A stretch of DNA of 43,443 bases, from contig JAURVZ010000051.1 in assembly GCA_030655215.1 (NCBI GenBank), positions 1 through 43,443 on the forward strand. The letters are read 5' to 3'. This DNA is from Pseudolabrys sp. Its GTDB lineage: Bacteria; Pseudomonadota; Alphaproteobacteria; Rhizobiales; Xanthobacteraceae. The notes under the pieces were generated by a model, which saw nothing but the letters and a program-made list of their open reading frames with translations, was not told the origin of the DNA and made no database searches. The position numbers and the translations under genes were made by a program. Numbering within the stretch: position 1 is the stretch's first letter; the number at the start of each line of letters is the position of its first letter. This document shows, in pieces, positions 1 through 11,512 of this stretch.

Positions 1-1443
1 CCCGCTGCACCGCCGGCCGCGCGTCCCGCACCGCCCCCGGCAGCGGCTCCCGCAGCACCTCCGGCCACGCGACAGGCTCCGCCGCCAGCACCCGCTCCAG
101 TAGCGCCGCCTGCAGCCGCTCCCGCGACACCGCCGGCAGCAGCACCGACTCCGCCGGCTGCCGCGCCAACCCCGCCGCCGGCGGCTGCTACACCTCCGGC
201 CCCAACACCGCCCGCCGCGCAAGGCACACCGACGCCTCCTCCAGGCGCGCCGCCCCAGCGTGGCAGCCGTGGCGATGGCCGTCCCGGTGGTCCAAACGAT
301 GCGCAACGTGGCCCGCGTGGCCCCGGCGAGCGTGGCGGTCCCGGTGGTCCCGGTCAGCAGGGTCGTCCCGGTACACCGCCGGCTCCCGGCGTAACACCGC
401 CGCCCGCAGCGCAAACACCGGTAGCCCCCGATGCTGCGCCGTCAGCCGCCCGTACTGCACCGCCGGCCGCAGCCGTAGTGGTCGCGCCGCCGCCGCCGCC
501 GCCGACCGCGGTGCGTAACTCGAATGAGTTCATCCAGCGCGGCCCCGGTGGACCGCGTGGCCCTGGCATCGACCAGTTGCGTGGTCAGCGCCGCGAAACT
601 CGCGATGGTGACCGTACGATCATTCGCGAGGGCGATCGGACGATCGTGCGGGGCGAAAACCGCACCATCATCCAGCACAATGAGTCGTCACGCTTTGCCA
701 TCGGCGCGCGCGCCATTCGCACCGAGAACCGTGGCGACCAGCGTGTCACCGTAGTCGAGCGTCCCGGCGGCGTGCGCATCTCCAGCTATGTCGGCCGCGA
801 TGGCCGTCTGACGCGGCGTGTTCGGCGCGATCGCGATGGCCGCGAGACGGTGCTGATCGACAACCTGTTCGCCGGCGCGGTGGCGGGAATGTTCATCGCC
901 AATTTGCGTCCCCCGGAAGTGCGTATCCCGCGCGAGACCTACATCATTGACGGTGATCGGCGTGATCGGCGTGTCTACTACGATACGTTCATCGCGCCGC
1001 CGGTTGAACGGCTCGAGCAGCGCTATACGCTCGATCAGGTGCGCTACAATGCGCCGCTGCGTGACTACATGCCCCGCGTCGATCTTGATGTGAATTTCGA
1101 CAGTGGGTCATGGCAGTTGACGCCCGAACAGGTGGAGCGTCTCGCCGACGTCGCCGATGGATTGAACCGCGCGATCCAGGCCAATCCGAAGGAGGTCTTC
1201 ATGATTGAGGGCCACACCGATCTGGTCGGTAACGCGGACGACAACCTGTCGCTGTCGGATCGCCGCGCCGAAGCTGTCGCGGTGGCCCTGACCGAACAGT
1301 ACCAAGTGCCGAGTGAGAACCTGGTGACGCAAGGTTACGGTGAGGACTTCCCGAAGGAGCAGTCCGAGGCTGCGTCGCGGGTCAATCGCCGGGTCGCGGT
1401 TCGCCGCATTACGCCGCTGATCGACCAGACCGCACAGCGCTAA
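1..1443 (+). CDS. OmpA-family outer membrane/peptidoglycan-associated protein, 5' end cut by window
   Basis: The reading frame is open from the first base, so the start lies upstream of the window; 480 codons plus stop are visible. The first ~160 residues are low-complexity Pro/Ala repeats, with a Gly-Pro-rich collagen-like stretch at about nt 260-380, followed by a run of prolines (nt 484-507). A charged Arg-rich middle follows. The C-terminus (nt ~1060-1420) is an OmpA-like peptidoglycan-binding domain: FDSGSWQLTPEQ, EGHTDLVGNADDNLSLSDRRA and the terminal NRRVAVRR are the family's hallmark motifs. OmpA-C domains bind meso-diaminopimelate of peptidoglycan, and the proline-rich part would be a flexible periplasmic spacer (inference). 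A GTG at 478 could be called as a start, but it lies inside the open frame and would remove the continuous Pro/Ala region. The gene ends in a strong terminator. Confidence 0.85.
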   Translation, partial: PAAPPAARPAPPPAAAPAAPPATRQAPPPAPAPVAPPAAAPATPPAAAPTPPAAAPTPPPAAATPPAPTPPAAQGTPTPPPGAPPQRGSRGDGRPGGPNDAQRGPRGPGERGGPGGPGQQGRPGTPPAPGVTPPPAAQTPVAPDAAPSAARTAPPAAAVVVAPPPPPPTAVRNSNEFIQRGPGGPRGPGIDQLRGQRRETRDGDRTIIREGDRTIVRGENRTIIQHNESSRFAIGARAIRTENRGDQRVTVVERPGGVRISSYVGRDGRLTRRVRRDRDGRETVLIDNLFAGAVAGMFIANLRPPEVRIPRETYIIDGDRRDRRVYYDTFIAPPVERLEQRYTLDQVRYNAPLRDYMPRVDLDVNFDSGSWQLTPEQVERLADVADGLNRAIQANPKEVFMIEGHTDLVGNADDNLSLSDRRAEAVAVALTEQYQVPSENLVTQGYGEDFPKEQSEAASRVNRRVAVRRITPLIDQTAQR

Positions 1444-1472
1444 CTGCTGCGCTGCAACATTAAGAATGCAAA

Positions 1473-1501
1473 AGCCCCCGGTCTCGACCGGGGGCTTTTT
1501 T
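1473..1501 (+). terminator. Rho-independent terminator of the OmpA-family gene
   Basis: A perfect 10-bp stem (AGCCCCCGGT / ACCGGGGGCT) with a CTCG tetraloop is followed directly by a run of T residues. It starts 29 bases after the stop codon. Confidence 0.95.
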
Positions 1502-1534
1502 GTGTTGGAAATTCGTCAAACCCCGTTCCGGCGT

Positions 1535-1559
1535 GGAACTTTAGTGGGGCCTCTCCGTT
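1535..1559 (+). promoter_or_regulatory. Putative EcfG (general stress response) promoter for the DUF3309 gene
   Basis: GGAAC at 1535-1539 is separated by 16 bases from CGTT at 1556-1559. This matches the alphaproteobacterial EcfG sigma-factor consensus GGAAC-N16/17-cGTT. Transcription would begin about 6-8 bases downstream, giving a leader of about 45 bases before the ATG at 1613. The site is read from sequence; its use is inferred. Confidence 0.7.
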
Positions 1560-1612
1560 GTTTCGGCACGGCGCGCGGCGCCTAGAGTTTCACTCTTACG
1601 GAGATTGCTTCC

Positions 1613-1777
1613 ATGTCCATTGGCACCATCATCCTGATTATCCTGGTCATCGCGCTGCTTGGCGGCTTCAGCGGCATCGGCGGCGGCCCGTTCTACGGCA
1701 CCGGTTACTACGGCGGTGGCGGCCTGGGCTTGGTGATCGTGATCCTGCTGATCCTCGTATTGCTCGGCAAACTGTAA
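1613..1777 (+). CDS. DUF3309 family small membrane protein (54 aa)
   Basis: This short gene encodes MSIGTIILIILVIALLGG, a Gly/Tyr-rich loop (GGGPFYGTGYYGGGG) and a second hydrophobic stretch ending LVLLGKL. The two hydrophobic segments around a glycine-rich turn are typical of DUF3309 proteins, which are common in Hyphomicrobiales and of unknown function. The ATG is preceded by a good ribosome-binding site (CGGAG, 9 bases upstream). An EcfG-like promoter lies upstream, so expression is probably raised in general stress (inference). A longer frame at 1558-1908 overlaps it out of phase and is not supported. Confidence 0.85.
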   Translation: MSIGTIILIILVIALLGGFSGIGGGPFYGTGYYGGGGLGLVIVILLILVLLGKL

Positions 1778-1898
1778 TCGTCCGATCTGAACGCCGATGC
1801 GCCGGTCTCGTGCTCTGCACAGGCCGGCGCATTTCGTTTTGCCGCCGCTGGCTTTCGAGGATCGCGCGCAGTAGCTTGCGCCCCTCGCCGCGGGACTT

Positions 1899-2798
1899 TT
1901 GCAACTGACCCTATCCAATCAAAAACTGGGCTACGCGCTCGGCTTTCTTGGCGTCCTCATGTTCGGTGCAACATTGCCGGCGACCAAGCTGGCGATACCC
2001 GCAATGGACCCGTGGTTTGTGACGGGGATGCGCGCCAGCATTGCCGGGATATCCGCGCTGGTGCTGCTGCTCATCCTGCGCCGCCCGCTGCCGCCGCGCG
2101 AACTGTGGCTGCCGTTGTTTCTCACCGGCCTCTGCACCATCATCGGCTTTCCGCTGTTCATGTCATTGGCGGCGGTGACCGTGCCGGCCGCGCATGGCGG
2201 CGTCGTGCTCGGAATTCTGCCGATCGCAACTGTCGTGGTCGCGACCTTTGTTACCGATGAGCGGCCCAGCCTCGGGTTCTGGCTGGCCAGCATCGCCGGC
2301 GCCTCCATCGTCATCTATTTCGTGCTGAGCAATGGCGATGCGCAAAGTGCGCACGGCATCTCGCCCGGCGACCTGTACCTGCTCGGCACCGTTGTTGCCG
2401 GCGGCTTTGCCTACGCGATGTCGGGCAAGCTGAGCAAGTTGATGCCCGGCTGGGAGGTGATCTCCTGGCAGGTCGTGGGCTATTTGCCGCTGGCGCTACT
2501 GACCGCTTTCTGGAACTGGCCGTCCAACCTGGCCGATGTGCCGGCATCCGCCTGGGGCGGCCTCGCCTATATCGGTTTCATCAGCCAGTTCTTCGCGTTT
2601 TTTGTTTTCAATGCGGCGATGGCACTCGGCGGCGTGTCGAAGATCGGCCAGTTCATCATGCTGCAGCCGTTCATCGTTGTTGCCTTGGCCGCGCCGGTGA
2701 ATGGCGAGCCGATCCGCGGGTCGACGTTGTTTTACGCTGTGCTGGTGGTGGCAACTGTGATCGTCGGCCAGTACATGCGCGTGTCGCACAAGAAATAA
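1899..2798 (+). CDS. DMT superfamily (EamA) transporter
   Basis: A 299-residue protein with about ten hydrophobic helices in two EamA-type halves, the usual size and layout of drug/metabolite transporters. The first half begins GFLGVLMFGATLPATKLAI; the second begins at about residue 155 (GDLYLLGTVVAGGFAYAMSGK). The inner-membrane substrate cannot be read from sequence; relatives export amino acids, nucleosides or drugs. The frame has an upstream stop at 1872-1874, and TTG at 1899 is the first start in frame; its ribosome-binding site is weak. A later ATG at 1959 would remove most of the first helix. It is a single-gene unit, convergent with the TRAP operon. Confidence 0.8.
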   Translation: MQLTLSNQKLGYALGFLGVLMFGATLPATKLAIPAMDPWFVTGMRASIAGISALVLLLILRRPLPPRELWLPLFLTGLCTIIGFPLFMSLAAVTVPAAHGGVVLGILPIATVVVATFVTDERPSLGFWLASIAGASIVIYFVLSNGDAQSAHGISPGDLYLLGTVVAGGFAYAMSGKLSKLMPGWEVISWQVVGYLPLALLTAFWNWPSNLADVPASAWGGLAYIGFISQFFAFFVFNAAMALGGVSKIGQFIMLQPFIVVALAAPVNGEPIRGSTLFYAVLVVATVIVGQYMRVSHKK

Positions 2799-2830
2799 AA
2801 AAAATCGGGCCCCGCACTGCGGAGCCCGAT
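2796..2830 (-). terminator. Terminator at the end of the TRAP operon (shared, convergent)
   Basis: An inverted repeat at 2804-2830 (ATCGGGC...GCCCGAT, with an inner CCGCA/TGCGG stem) lies between the convergent DMT gene and dctP. On the minus strand it is followed by a T-tract (complement of 2796-2803), so it is a good terminator for dctP. In the plus direction the T-tract is poor. Confidence 0.85.
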
Positions 2831-2854
2831 CTCATTTAATAGCAGACGCGATGC

Positions 2855-3832
2855 TTACTTCTTGTAAGCGGCGATCACCGCTTCGCCATCGGCGCCGGCC
2901 TTCTTGGTCCAGTCGGCGGTCAGCGTATCGCCAACCTTCTTGAGGCCCGACTTCAGCTCGGCGCTGGGCGGCAGGACCTTCATCTTGTTCGCCTTGAGCT
3001 GGTCGAGATACCAGCCGGCCTTTTCTTCAGCCAGCTTCCAGCCGCGCGTTTCGGCAGTCGCGGCCGACTTCAGGATCGCTTCCTGCGTCGGCTTGTCGAG
3101 CGCTTCGAACGCCGCCTTGTTGACGAAGGTCAGGTTCTTCGGGATCCAGGCTTGGGTGTCGTAATAGTGGGTCATGGTTTCCCACGCCTTCGAGTCATAG
3201 CCGGTCGAACCCGACGTCATGAACGCATTGACGACACCGGTCGCCAGAGCCTGCGGCAATTCCGCGGCCTGGATCGTCACCGGCTGGGCGCCGACGATTT
3301 CAGCGATACGCGCGGTGCCGACATTGTAAGCGCGCCACTTGAGGCCCTTCATGTCGTCGAGCGAGTTGATGTCCTTCTTGGCGTAGATGCCCTGCGGACC
3401 CCACGGAACCGCGAACAGGAGCTTGAGGCCCTGGGCGTCGAGCTTCTTCTCGACCGTCGCCTTGCTGGCGGCCCAGAGCTTGAGCGCTTCCGGATAGCTG
3501 GTGGCAACGAACGGCACGACGTCGAGGCCGAACATCGGGTCTTCGTTTTCATGCAGCGAGATCAGCACTTCGCCCATTTGCGCCTGGCCGGTCTGAACGG
3601 CGCGCTTGATTTCCGGCGCCTTGAACAACGACGCACCGGCATGGACGGTAACGGCCAGTTTGCCACCAGTGGCGGTGCCGACATCCTTGGCGAACTCCAT
3701 CAGATTGACGGTGTGCGGGTTATCCGGTGGGTAAGCGGCCGGCAAATTCCATTTGGTCTGCGCCAAAGCCGGCGAGACGGACAGCGCGACAGTCGCGCAG
3801 GCAGCGAAAGCAATCAGACGAAGCGGATTCAT
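2855..3832 (-). CDS. dctP: TRAP transporter substrate-binding protein, DctP family
   Basis: Periplasmic binding protein of 325 residues for a tripartite ATP-independent (TRAP) importer. A signal peptide (MNPLRLIAFAACATVALSV, likely cleaved after ALA at residue 24) leads into a DctP fold. The LKWRAYNVGTARIAEIVGAQPV segment carries the arginine that in this family usually bonds the ligand carboxylate. The ATG at 3832 is chosen over an upstream in-frame start because GAGAGG lies just before it and the signal peptide begins there. It is the last gene of marR-dctQ-dctM-dctP, 30 bases after dctM. The ligand is probably an organic acid or cyclic amide. 5-oxoproline is suggested by the facing oxoprolinase gene and by known pyroglutamate-binding TRAP proteins in Bordetella. 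This is inference. Confidence 0.88.
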   Translation of the reverse strand: MNPLRLIAFAACATVALSVSPALAQTKWNLPAAYPPDNPHTVNLMEFAKDVGTATGGKLAVTVHAGASLFKAPEIKRAVQTGQAQMGEVLISLHENEDPMFGLDVVPFVATSYPEALKLWAASKATVEKKLDAQGLKLLFAVPWGPQGIYAKKDINSLDDMKGLKWRAYNVGTARIAEIVGAQPVTIQAAELPQALATGVVNAFMTSGSTGYDSKAWETMTHYYDTQAWIPKNLTFVNKAAFEALDKPTQEAILKSAATAETRGWKLAEEKAGWYLDQLKANKMKVLPPSAELKSGLKKVGDTLTADWTKKAGADGEAVIAAYKK

Positions 3833-3862
3833 TGTTACACCTCTCTCATGGACCAAAGTTGA

Positions 3863-5173
3863 CTAAGCAGGGAAAGCTAGGCGCGGCAGAAGCATCACAA
3901 TATCAGGAAATATCGTGATGATGGCAACAGCGACGACGAGCAGGAAGAAGAACGGCAGCGCCGCGCGCGCCACCGTATAGGAGTCCTTGCCGCTCATGGT
4001 TTGCAGCACGAACAGGTTAAAGCCGACCGGCGGCGACACTTCCGCCATTTCGACCACCAGCACGACGAAGATGCCGAACCAGATCGGATCGAACCCGGCC
4101 TGCTTGATCATCGGAATGACAATGGTCGTCGTCAGCACGATCATCGAAATGCCATCGAGCGCCGTGCCGAGCACGATGTACATGACGGTGAGCGCCGAGA
4201 TCAGCGCGTAAGGGCTGAGCGCCAGCGCGTCGACCCAGGCGGCCAGCGCCGCCGGAATACCGGTATAGGCCATCGACGTCGACATGTAGGACGCACCGGC
4301 GAGGATCAGCAGGATCATGCAATTGACCCGCACCGTGCCCATGATGCTGTCACGGAAGGTCTGCCAGGTCAGCGCATTGTGCCACCACGCAATCGCCAGC
4401 GAGCCGAGCACGCCCCAGGCGGCGCATTCCGTCGCGGTCGCCCAGCCGAGCATCAGGCACAGGAAGATGAGCAGGATGAGCAGCGCCAGCGGGATGAGTT
4501 GCCGCGACTCATGCAGCTTCTCGCGAAACGACATTTTCGGCTCGGGTGGCGGCTGCTTGTCCGGATTAAGCAGCGACCAGCCGGCGATGTAGCCGGAGTA
4601 CAGGAACATCACGAGCAATCCGGGCAAAAAACCGGCAAGGAAGATCTGAATGATCGAGACGTTCGCCGCCACCGCATATACCACCATGGTGATCGATGGC
4701 GGAATGAGAATGCCGAGCGTGCCGGCGCCGGCCAGCGAGCCGAGCGAGATCGTTTCGTCATAGCCGCGCTTTTTAAGTTCAGGCAGCGCGATCTTGGCAA
4801 CGGTGGCGCAAGTCGCCGCCGATGAACCCGAGACTGAGCCAAAGATGCCGCAAGCCAGCACGTTGACATGCATCAGGCGGCCCGGAATACGATTGAGCCA
4901 CGGCGCCAGGCCACGGAACATCTCTTCCGACAGCTTTGTGCGAAACAGGATTTCGCCCATCCAGATGAACAAAGGCAGCGCCGCCAGCGACCACGAATTA
5001 CTGTTTCCCCAGATCGTCGTCGCCAGCACCGGACCCGACGGGATGCCGCCGCCGATGAACTGCATGCCGACATAACCGGTGGCGAGCAGCGCCAGCGCGA
5101 TCCAGACACCGCCCGCGAGCAGGGCAAAGAGGAAGACCAGCAGTAGTGCGGAAATTTCGACGAGCTCGACCAT
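3863..5173 (-). CDS. dctM: TRAP transporter large permease, DctM family
   Basis: A 436-residue, strongly hydrophobic protein with about 12 predicted membrane spans, the standard length for the DctM ion-coupled permease. Family-typical stretches include GIFGSVSGSSAATCATV, ARNG-region-like KKRGYDETISLGSLAGAGTLGILIPPSI and GTALDGISMIVLTTTIVIP. It forms the translocation channel with DctQ and takes substrate from DctP, driven by a sodium or proton gradient. It starts 2 bases after the dctQ stop, so the two are translationally linked. Confidence 0.93.
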   Translation of the reverse strand: MVELVEISALLLVFLFALLAGGVWIALALLATGYVGMQFIGGGIPSGPVLATTIWGNSNSWSLAALPLFIWMGEILFRTKLSEEMFRGLAPWLNRIPGRLMHVNVLACGIFGSVSGSSAATCATVAKIALPELKKRGYDETISLGSLAGAGTLGILIPPSITMVVYAVAANVSIIQIFLAGFLPGLLVMFLYSGYIAGWSLLNPDKQPPPEPKMSFREKLHESRQLIPLALLILLIFLCLMLGWATATECAAWGVLGSLAIAWWHNALTWQTFRDSIMGTVRVNCMILLILAGASYMSTSMAYTGIPAALAAWVDALALSPYALISALTVMYIVLGTALDGISMIVLTTTIVIPMIKQAGFDPIWFGIFVVLVVEMAEVSPPVGFNLFVLQTMSGKDSYTVARAALPFFFLLVVAVAIITIFPDIVMLLPRLAFPA

Positions 5174-5175
5174 GA

Positions 5176-5721
5176 TCAGACCGCGCTCTGAATGGCTTGC
5201 TCGATGGCTTCTTCGGCGGTCTTCGGCTTCGGCTTCTCGTAACGCGGCGTGTTGCCGCGAATGACGTGAATGAATTCGTCGATGAAGGCGATCAACAGGA
5301 TGCCGAGGCCACCACTATAGCCCAACTGCGGAATCCACAGCGGCACCGCGAGCACGCCCTGCGCCATATCGTTGAACTTCCACGAAAAGTAGGTCATCTG
5401 CGCGGCGTAATAAAAGAAAAAAGCGACGAAGCACCCGCCGATCAGCAGCGCTGCGACTTCGAACCAATGGCGCGTGCGGCCCTCGAGGCGGTCGATCAAC
5501 AGGCCGACGCGGATCATCTCGCCGTGGCGGAAAGTGTGCGCCAGGCCGAGGAACGACGTCGCCACCATGCACCAGGAGACGAGATCGTCACCGGCGGGAA
5601 TGTTGAAGCCGATCGGACGGCCGGAGGACAGCAACATCATCAGCACGAAGATGGCGACCAGGAAGGCGCCGGCCGCATAACCGGCCCAGAGATATAGCTT
5701 GTCCAGTGCCTGACGTATCAT
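5176..5721 (-). CDS. dctQ: TRAP transporter small permease, DctQ family
   Basis: A 181-residue protein with four predicted membrane helices, typical of DctQ, the small membrane subunit that pairs with DctM. The segment SWCMVATSFLGLAHTFRHGEMIRVGLLIDRL matches the conserved family core. The C-terminal tail is charged and cytoplasmic. The gene lies 7 bases after the regulator gene and 2 bases before dctM, consistent with one transcript. Confidence 0.9.
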   Translation of the reverse strand: MIRQALDKLYLWAGYAAGAFLVAIFVLMMLLSSGRPIGFNIPAGDDLVSWCMVATSFLGLAHTFRHGEMIRVGLLIDRLEGRTRHWFEVAALLIGGCFVAFFFYYAAQMTYFSWKFNDMAQGVLAVPLWIPQLGYSGGLGILLIAFIDEFIHVIRGNTPRYEKPKPKTAEEAIEQAIQSAV

Positions 5722-5728
5722 GGTGCCC

Positions 5729-6313
5729 TCATAAGCTCGCCGCCGCGCGCGCGGCCTGATCGTAATGGCCGGACAGCGCCCGCATCAAGGCGGCAATCTC
5801 CGACAGTCGCTTCTCGTCCATACCCGCACTCTTCACCGATTTGACCAGCAGGCCTTCGCGAACCTTGCGATAGCGCTGCACGACCGCCTCGCCTCTTGCC
5901 GTCAGACTAACGGTTTTCTCGCTGCCGCGCTTGCCGCTGGTCAGCAATTTATGGCCGTCGAGTTTTTTCAGCGAGTAGGTGACGAGGTGAGTGTCTTCGA
6001 TGTTGAGCACGAGACAGATATCGGCCACGCGCTTAGCACGGCCGCGATGCGCGATGGTGTGCAAAACAAGGACATCGAGTGGTGACAAATCAGGCACGCC
6101 CGCTGCCGCCATGCAACGGACCATCCAGCGCTCGAACGCATGATCGAGCAGGATCATGCCGAACTCAAGCTCCGACAGCACCGGCATCGCACCCGACGCC
6201 AGATGCGACGACGACACGATCGGCCCCAGCGACACGACGGCGCCGCCTGTTTTTTCAGCTTTCGGAATCTTGCCGGCTTTCGCCGCCCTAACAAGCGCGG
6301 ATCTTGCAGTCAT
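5729..6313 (-). CDS. MarR-like winged-helix regulator
   Basis: A 194-residue protein with a winged helix-turn-helix at about residues 78-140: LSPLDVLVLHTIAHRGRAKRVADICLVLNIEDTHLVTYSLKKL followed by a wing (GSEKTVSLTARGEAV). The C-terminal helix ends SGHYDQAARAAASL. This is MarR-type architecture with a basic N-terminal extension. The frame is open further upstream, but ATG 6313 is preferred because GAGGGG lies 5-10 bases before it and the upstream extension crosses the promoter region. As first gene of the TRAP operon, divergent from the oxoprolinase gene, it probably senses the transported ligand and controls both transcripts (inference). Confidence 0.8.
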   Translation of the reverse strand: MTARSALVRAAKAGKIPKAEKTGGAVVSLGPIVSSSHLASGAMPVLSELEFGMILLDHAFERWMVRCMAAAGVPDLSPLDVLVLHTIAHRGRAKRVADICLVLNIEDTHLVTYSLKKLDGHKLLTSGKRGSEKTVSLTARGEAVVQRYRKVREGLLVKSVKSAGMDEKRLSEIAALMRALSGHYDQAARAAASL

Positions 6314-6353
6314 CTCAGCCCCTCGCGAGATATGTGAAAAGCGTATCGGCCGC

Positions 6354-6384
6354 CGATAAATTGTCAACGATTTATTGACGATTT
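6354..6384. promoter_or_regulatory. Divergent promoter/operator region between marR-dctQMP and the oxoprolinase gene
   Basis: Back-to-back -35 boxes are visible: TTGACG at 6375-6380 for the plus strand (with a weak -10 TCTATT at 6398-6403, 17-bp spacing) and TTGACA on the minus strand at 6367-6362. Together they form the inverted repeat GTCAA-N7-TTGAC (6363-6379). A second, overlapping imperfect repeat is CGATAAAT-N8-ATTTATTG (6354-6377). ACGATTT is repeated directly at 6367 and 6378, one helical turn apart. A regulator bound here would cover both promoters. Confidence 0.55.
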
Positions 6385-6426
6385 TTTTGAGGTCTGATCT
6401 ATTTGCAGTCAGGCAGGGAGAGCGAC

Positions 6427-10104
<3,678 letters not shown>

Positions 10105-10140
10105 CTGCGAGTTGGCAAGTCTTGCAACGCGTTTAAACCC

Positions 10141-10246
10141 GTCACCCTGAGGTGCGAGCGCAGCGAGCCTCGAAGGGCGACGGCCGCGCTTTCAAGGGCC
10201 GTCGCCCTTCGAGGCTCGGCTAAGCAGCCTCGCACTTCAGGGTGAC
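10141..10246. repeat. Palindromic intergenic repeat (106 bp)
   Basis: A long inverted repeat lies between two convergent genes. Outer arms GTCACCCTGAGGTGCGAG (10141-10158) and CTCGCACTTCAGGGTGAC (10229-10246) flank an inner pair, GAGCCTCGAAGGGCGACGG and its complement, around a short loop (10190-10198). I recall elements of this sequence type as multi-copy intergenic repeats in Hyphomicrobiales. It may serve as a two-way terminator or mRNA stabiliser here. Confidence 0.85.
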
Positions 10247-10255
10247 GGATTGGGA

Positions 10256-11497
10256 TTAAGCGGTCGGCTTGCTGAGAAGACCCACTCTTCTTCCAACAAA
10301 CAACGTCGCCGCGACACTGGCAAAAATCGCTGCGCCGAAGATCCAGCCCGACAACGCGCCAGCGCTCACGCCGGACAGGAATGTGCCAACGGTGCAGCCA
10401 AGTCCGGTCATCGCGCCCCAGCCGAGCAGCACGCCGCCGGTCAGGCCGCGCGTGATCTGGCCGCCGCTTGGCCATGACGGCTTGAACTGGCCGGCAGTGA
10501 ACGCCGCAGCAAAAGCCGCCACCACCAGCGCAATGATGAAGACGCCGTTATTGCTAAGCAGTGCATCGCGCACGACAGTGATGCAGCCGCGCAATGTATC
10601 GAGGCCCTCGAGACGTTGCGGCACGATGCCGAGCGCTGTGCCGGCCTGCCGCGCGCGGCCGCCGATCTCGGCAGTGACGCCAAGCGGCCCGACGCGCAAG
10701 TAAGCGGCGGTGCCGAGCACGCCGACAATCGCGCCGCCGATCCAGGCCGGCCAGCGCTCGACAAAGATCTTGCGCCACTGATCGTCGTGCGCCGGCGATG
10801 ACACCGTATTGCGCGCACGCAAAGACAACAACCAGGCGACTGCCGCCAGCACAACAAGTGCCGCAAGCAACGCGCCAGCATAACCGAGCCAGCGTGGCAG
10901 CCAGACGCTTGGAGCTTCCGCGACAGCACCGAGATAAAGTGTGTTCCAGCTAAGGAAGCCGAGGATGAAACCGACCACCGTGCCGATCAGCGCGAAGGGC
11001 GACGTCGGCGAGCCTTCGCCCAGCCGGTACAGATGCGCACTAACGCAGGAGCCGGAAATCGCCATGCCGGCGCCGAAGGCAAGGCCGGCGAGAACCAGTA
11101 CGTAGCTGACCGGTCCGATGAAAGCATCCGGCGGCAGGCGGCCGGTCGAGGCATCCGGCAGCCAAGAGCCAAACACGACCGTATAGCCAACGACACCCAC
11201 GGCCAGCGCAACGATGATGCCGATCAGGCCGCGCGCATCGCCGTCGTCATACCATTCGCGGAAATTGCAGAAGAAGCAGAAGCGCGACCGTTGCAGCACG
11301 ATGCCGAAGGCCGCGCCGAAGATCAGAGACAGCGACAAGCCCGCCTGCCCGGCGCCATGCAGCGCATAGGCCACGAACAGCAAGGCGACCAGCAGCGCCG
11401 CGGAGACCGCGCCGCGCCAGCCGAAGCGCGATAATGCGAAAGACGCCGGGCTTGCACCCGGCGTCTCACGCTCAGTCTTCTGTAGCGTTGTCGTCAC
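10256..11497 (-). CDS. YeeE/YedE family permease, likely thiosulfate/sulfur-compound importer
   Basis: A 413-residue polytopic membrane protein with two related halves typical of YeeE/YedE (PF04143). Conserved cysteines sit in GSCVSAH (Cys151) and GLGCTVGTFLSG (Cys368), matching the cysteine positions thought to relay thiosulfate in TsuA. A further CFFC pair lies at residues 74-77. It starts with GTG at 11497, 15 bases after the rhodanese stop; no strong ribosome-binding site is seen. The upstream partner is an exported rhodanese, so the pair likely handles thiosulfate or another sulfane-sulfur compound (inference). The 3' end meets the palindromic repeat. Confidence 0.82.
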   Translation of the reverse strand: MTTTLQKTERETPGASPASFALSRFGWRGAVSAALLVALLFVAYALHGAGQAGLSLSLIFGAAFGIVLQRSRFCFFCNFREWYDDGDARGLIGIIVALAVGVVGYTVVFGSWLPDASTGRLPPDAFIGPVSYVLVLAGLAFGAGMAISGSCVSAHLYRLGEGSPTSPFALIGTVVGFILGFLSWNTLYLGAVAEAPSVWLPRWLGYAGALLAALVVLAAVAWLLSLRARNTVSSPAHDDQWRKIFVERWPAWIGGAIVGVLGTAAYLRVGPLGVTAEIGGRARQAGTALGIVPQRLEGLDTLRGCITVVRDALLSNNGVFIIALVVAAFAAAFTAGQFKPSWPSGGQITRGLTGGVLLGWGAMTGLGCTVGTFLSGVSAGALSGWIFGAAIFASVAATLFVGRRVGLLSKPTA

Positions 11498-11512
11498 GCA
11501 ATCAAAGTCCGC

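Noticed and set aside
1..480. Pro/Ala repeats at the window start considered as a non-coding tandem repeat
   Set aside because: The frame is continuous with the OmpA domain, has no stops, and follows codon-level Pro/Ala repetition, so it is best read as coding.
1558..1908. Frame of 116 codons overlapping the DUF3309 gene
   Set aside because: The product is Arg/His-rich and unlike any family. The DUF3309 frame has a good ribosome-binding site and a typical sequence.
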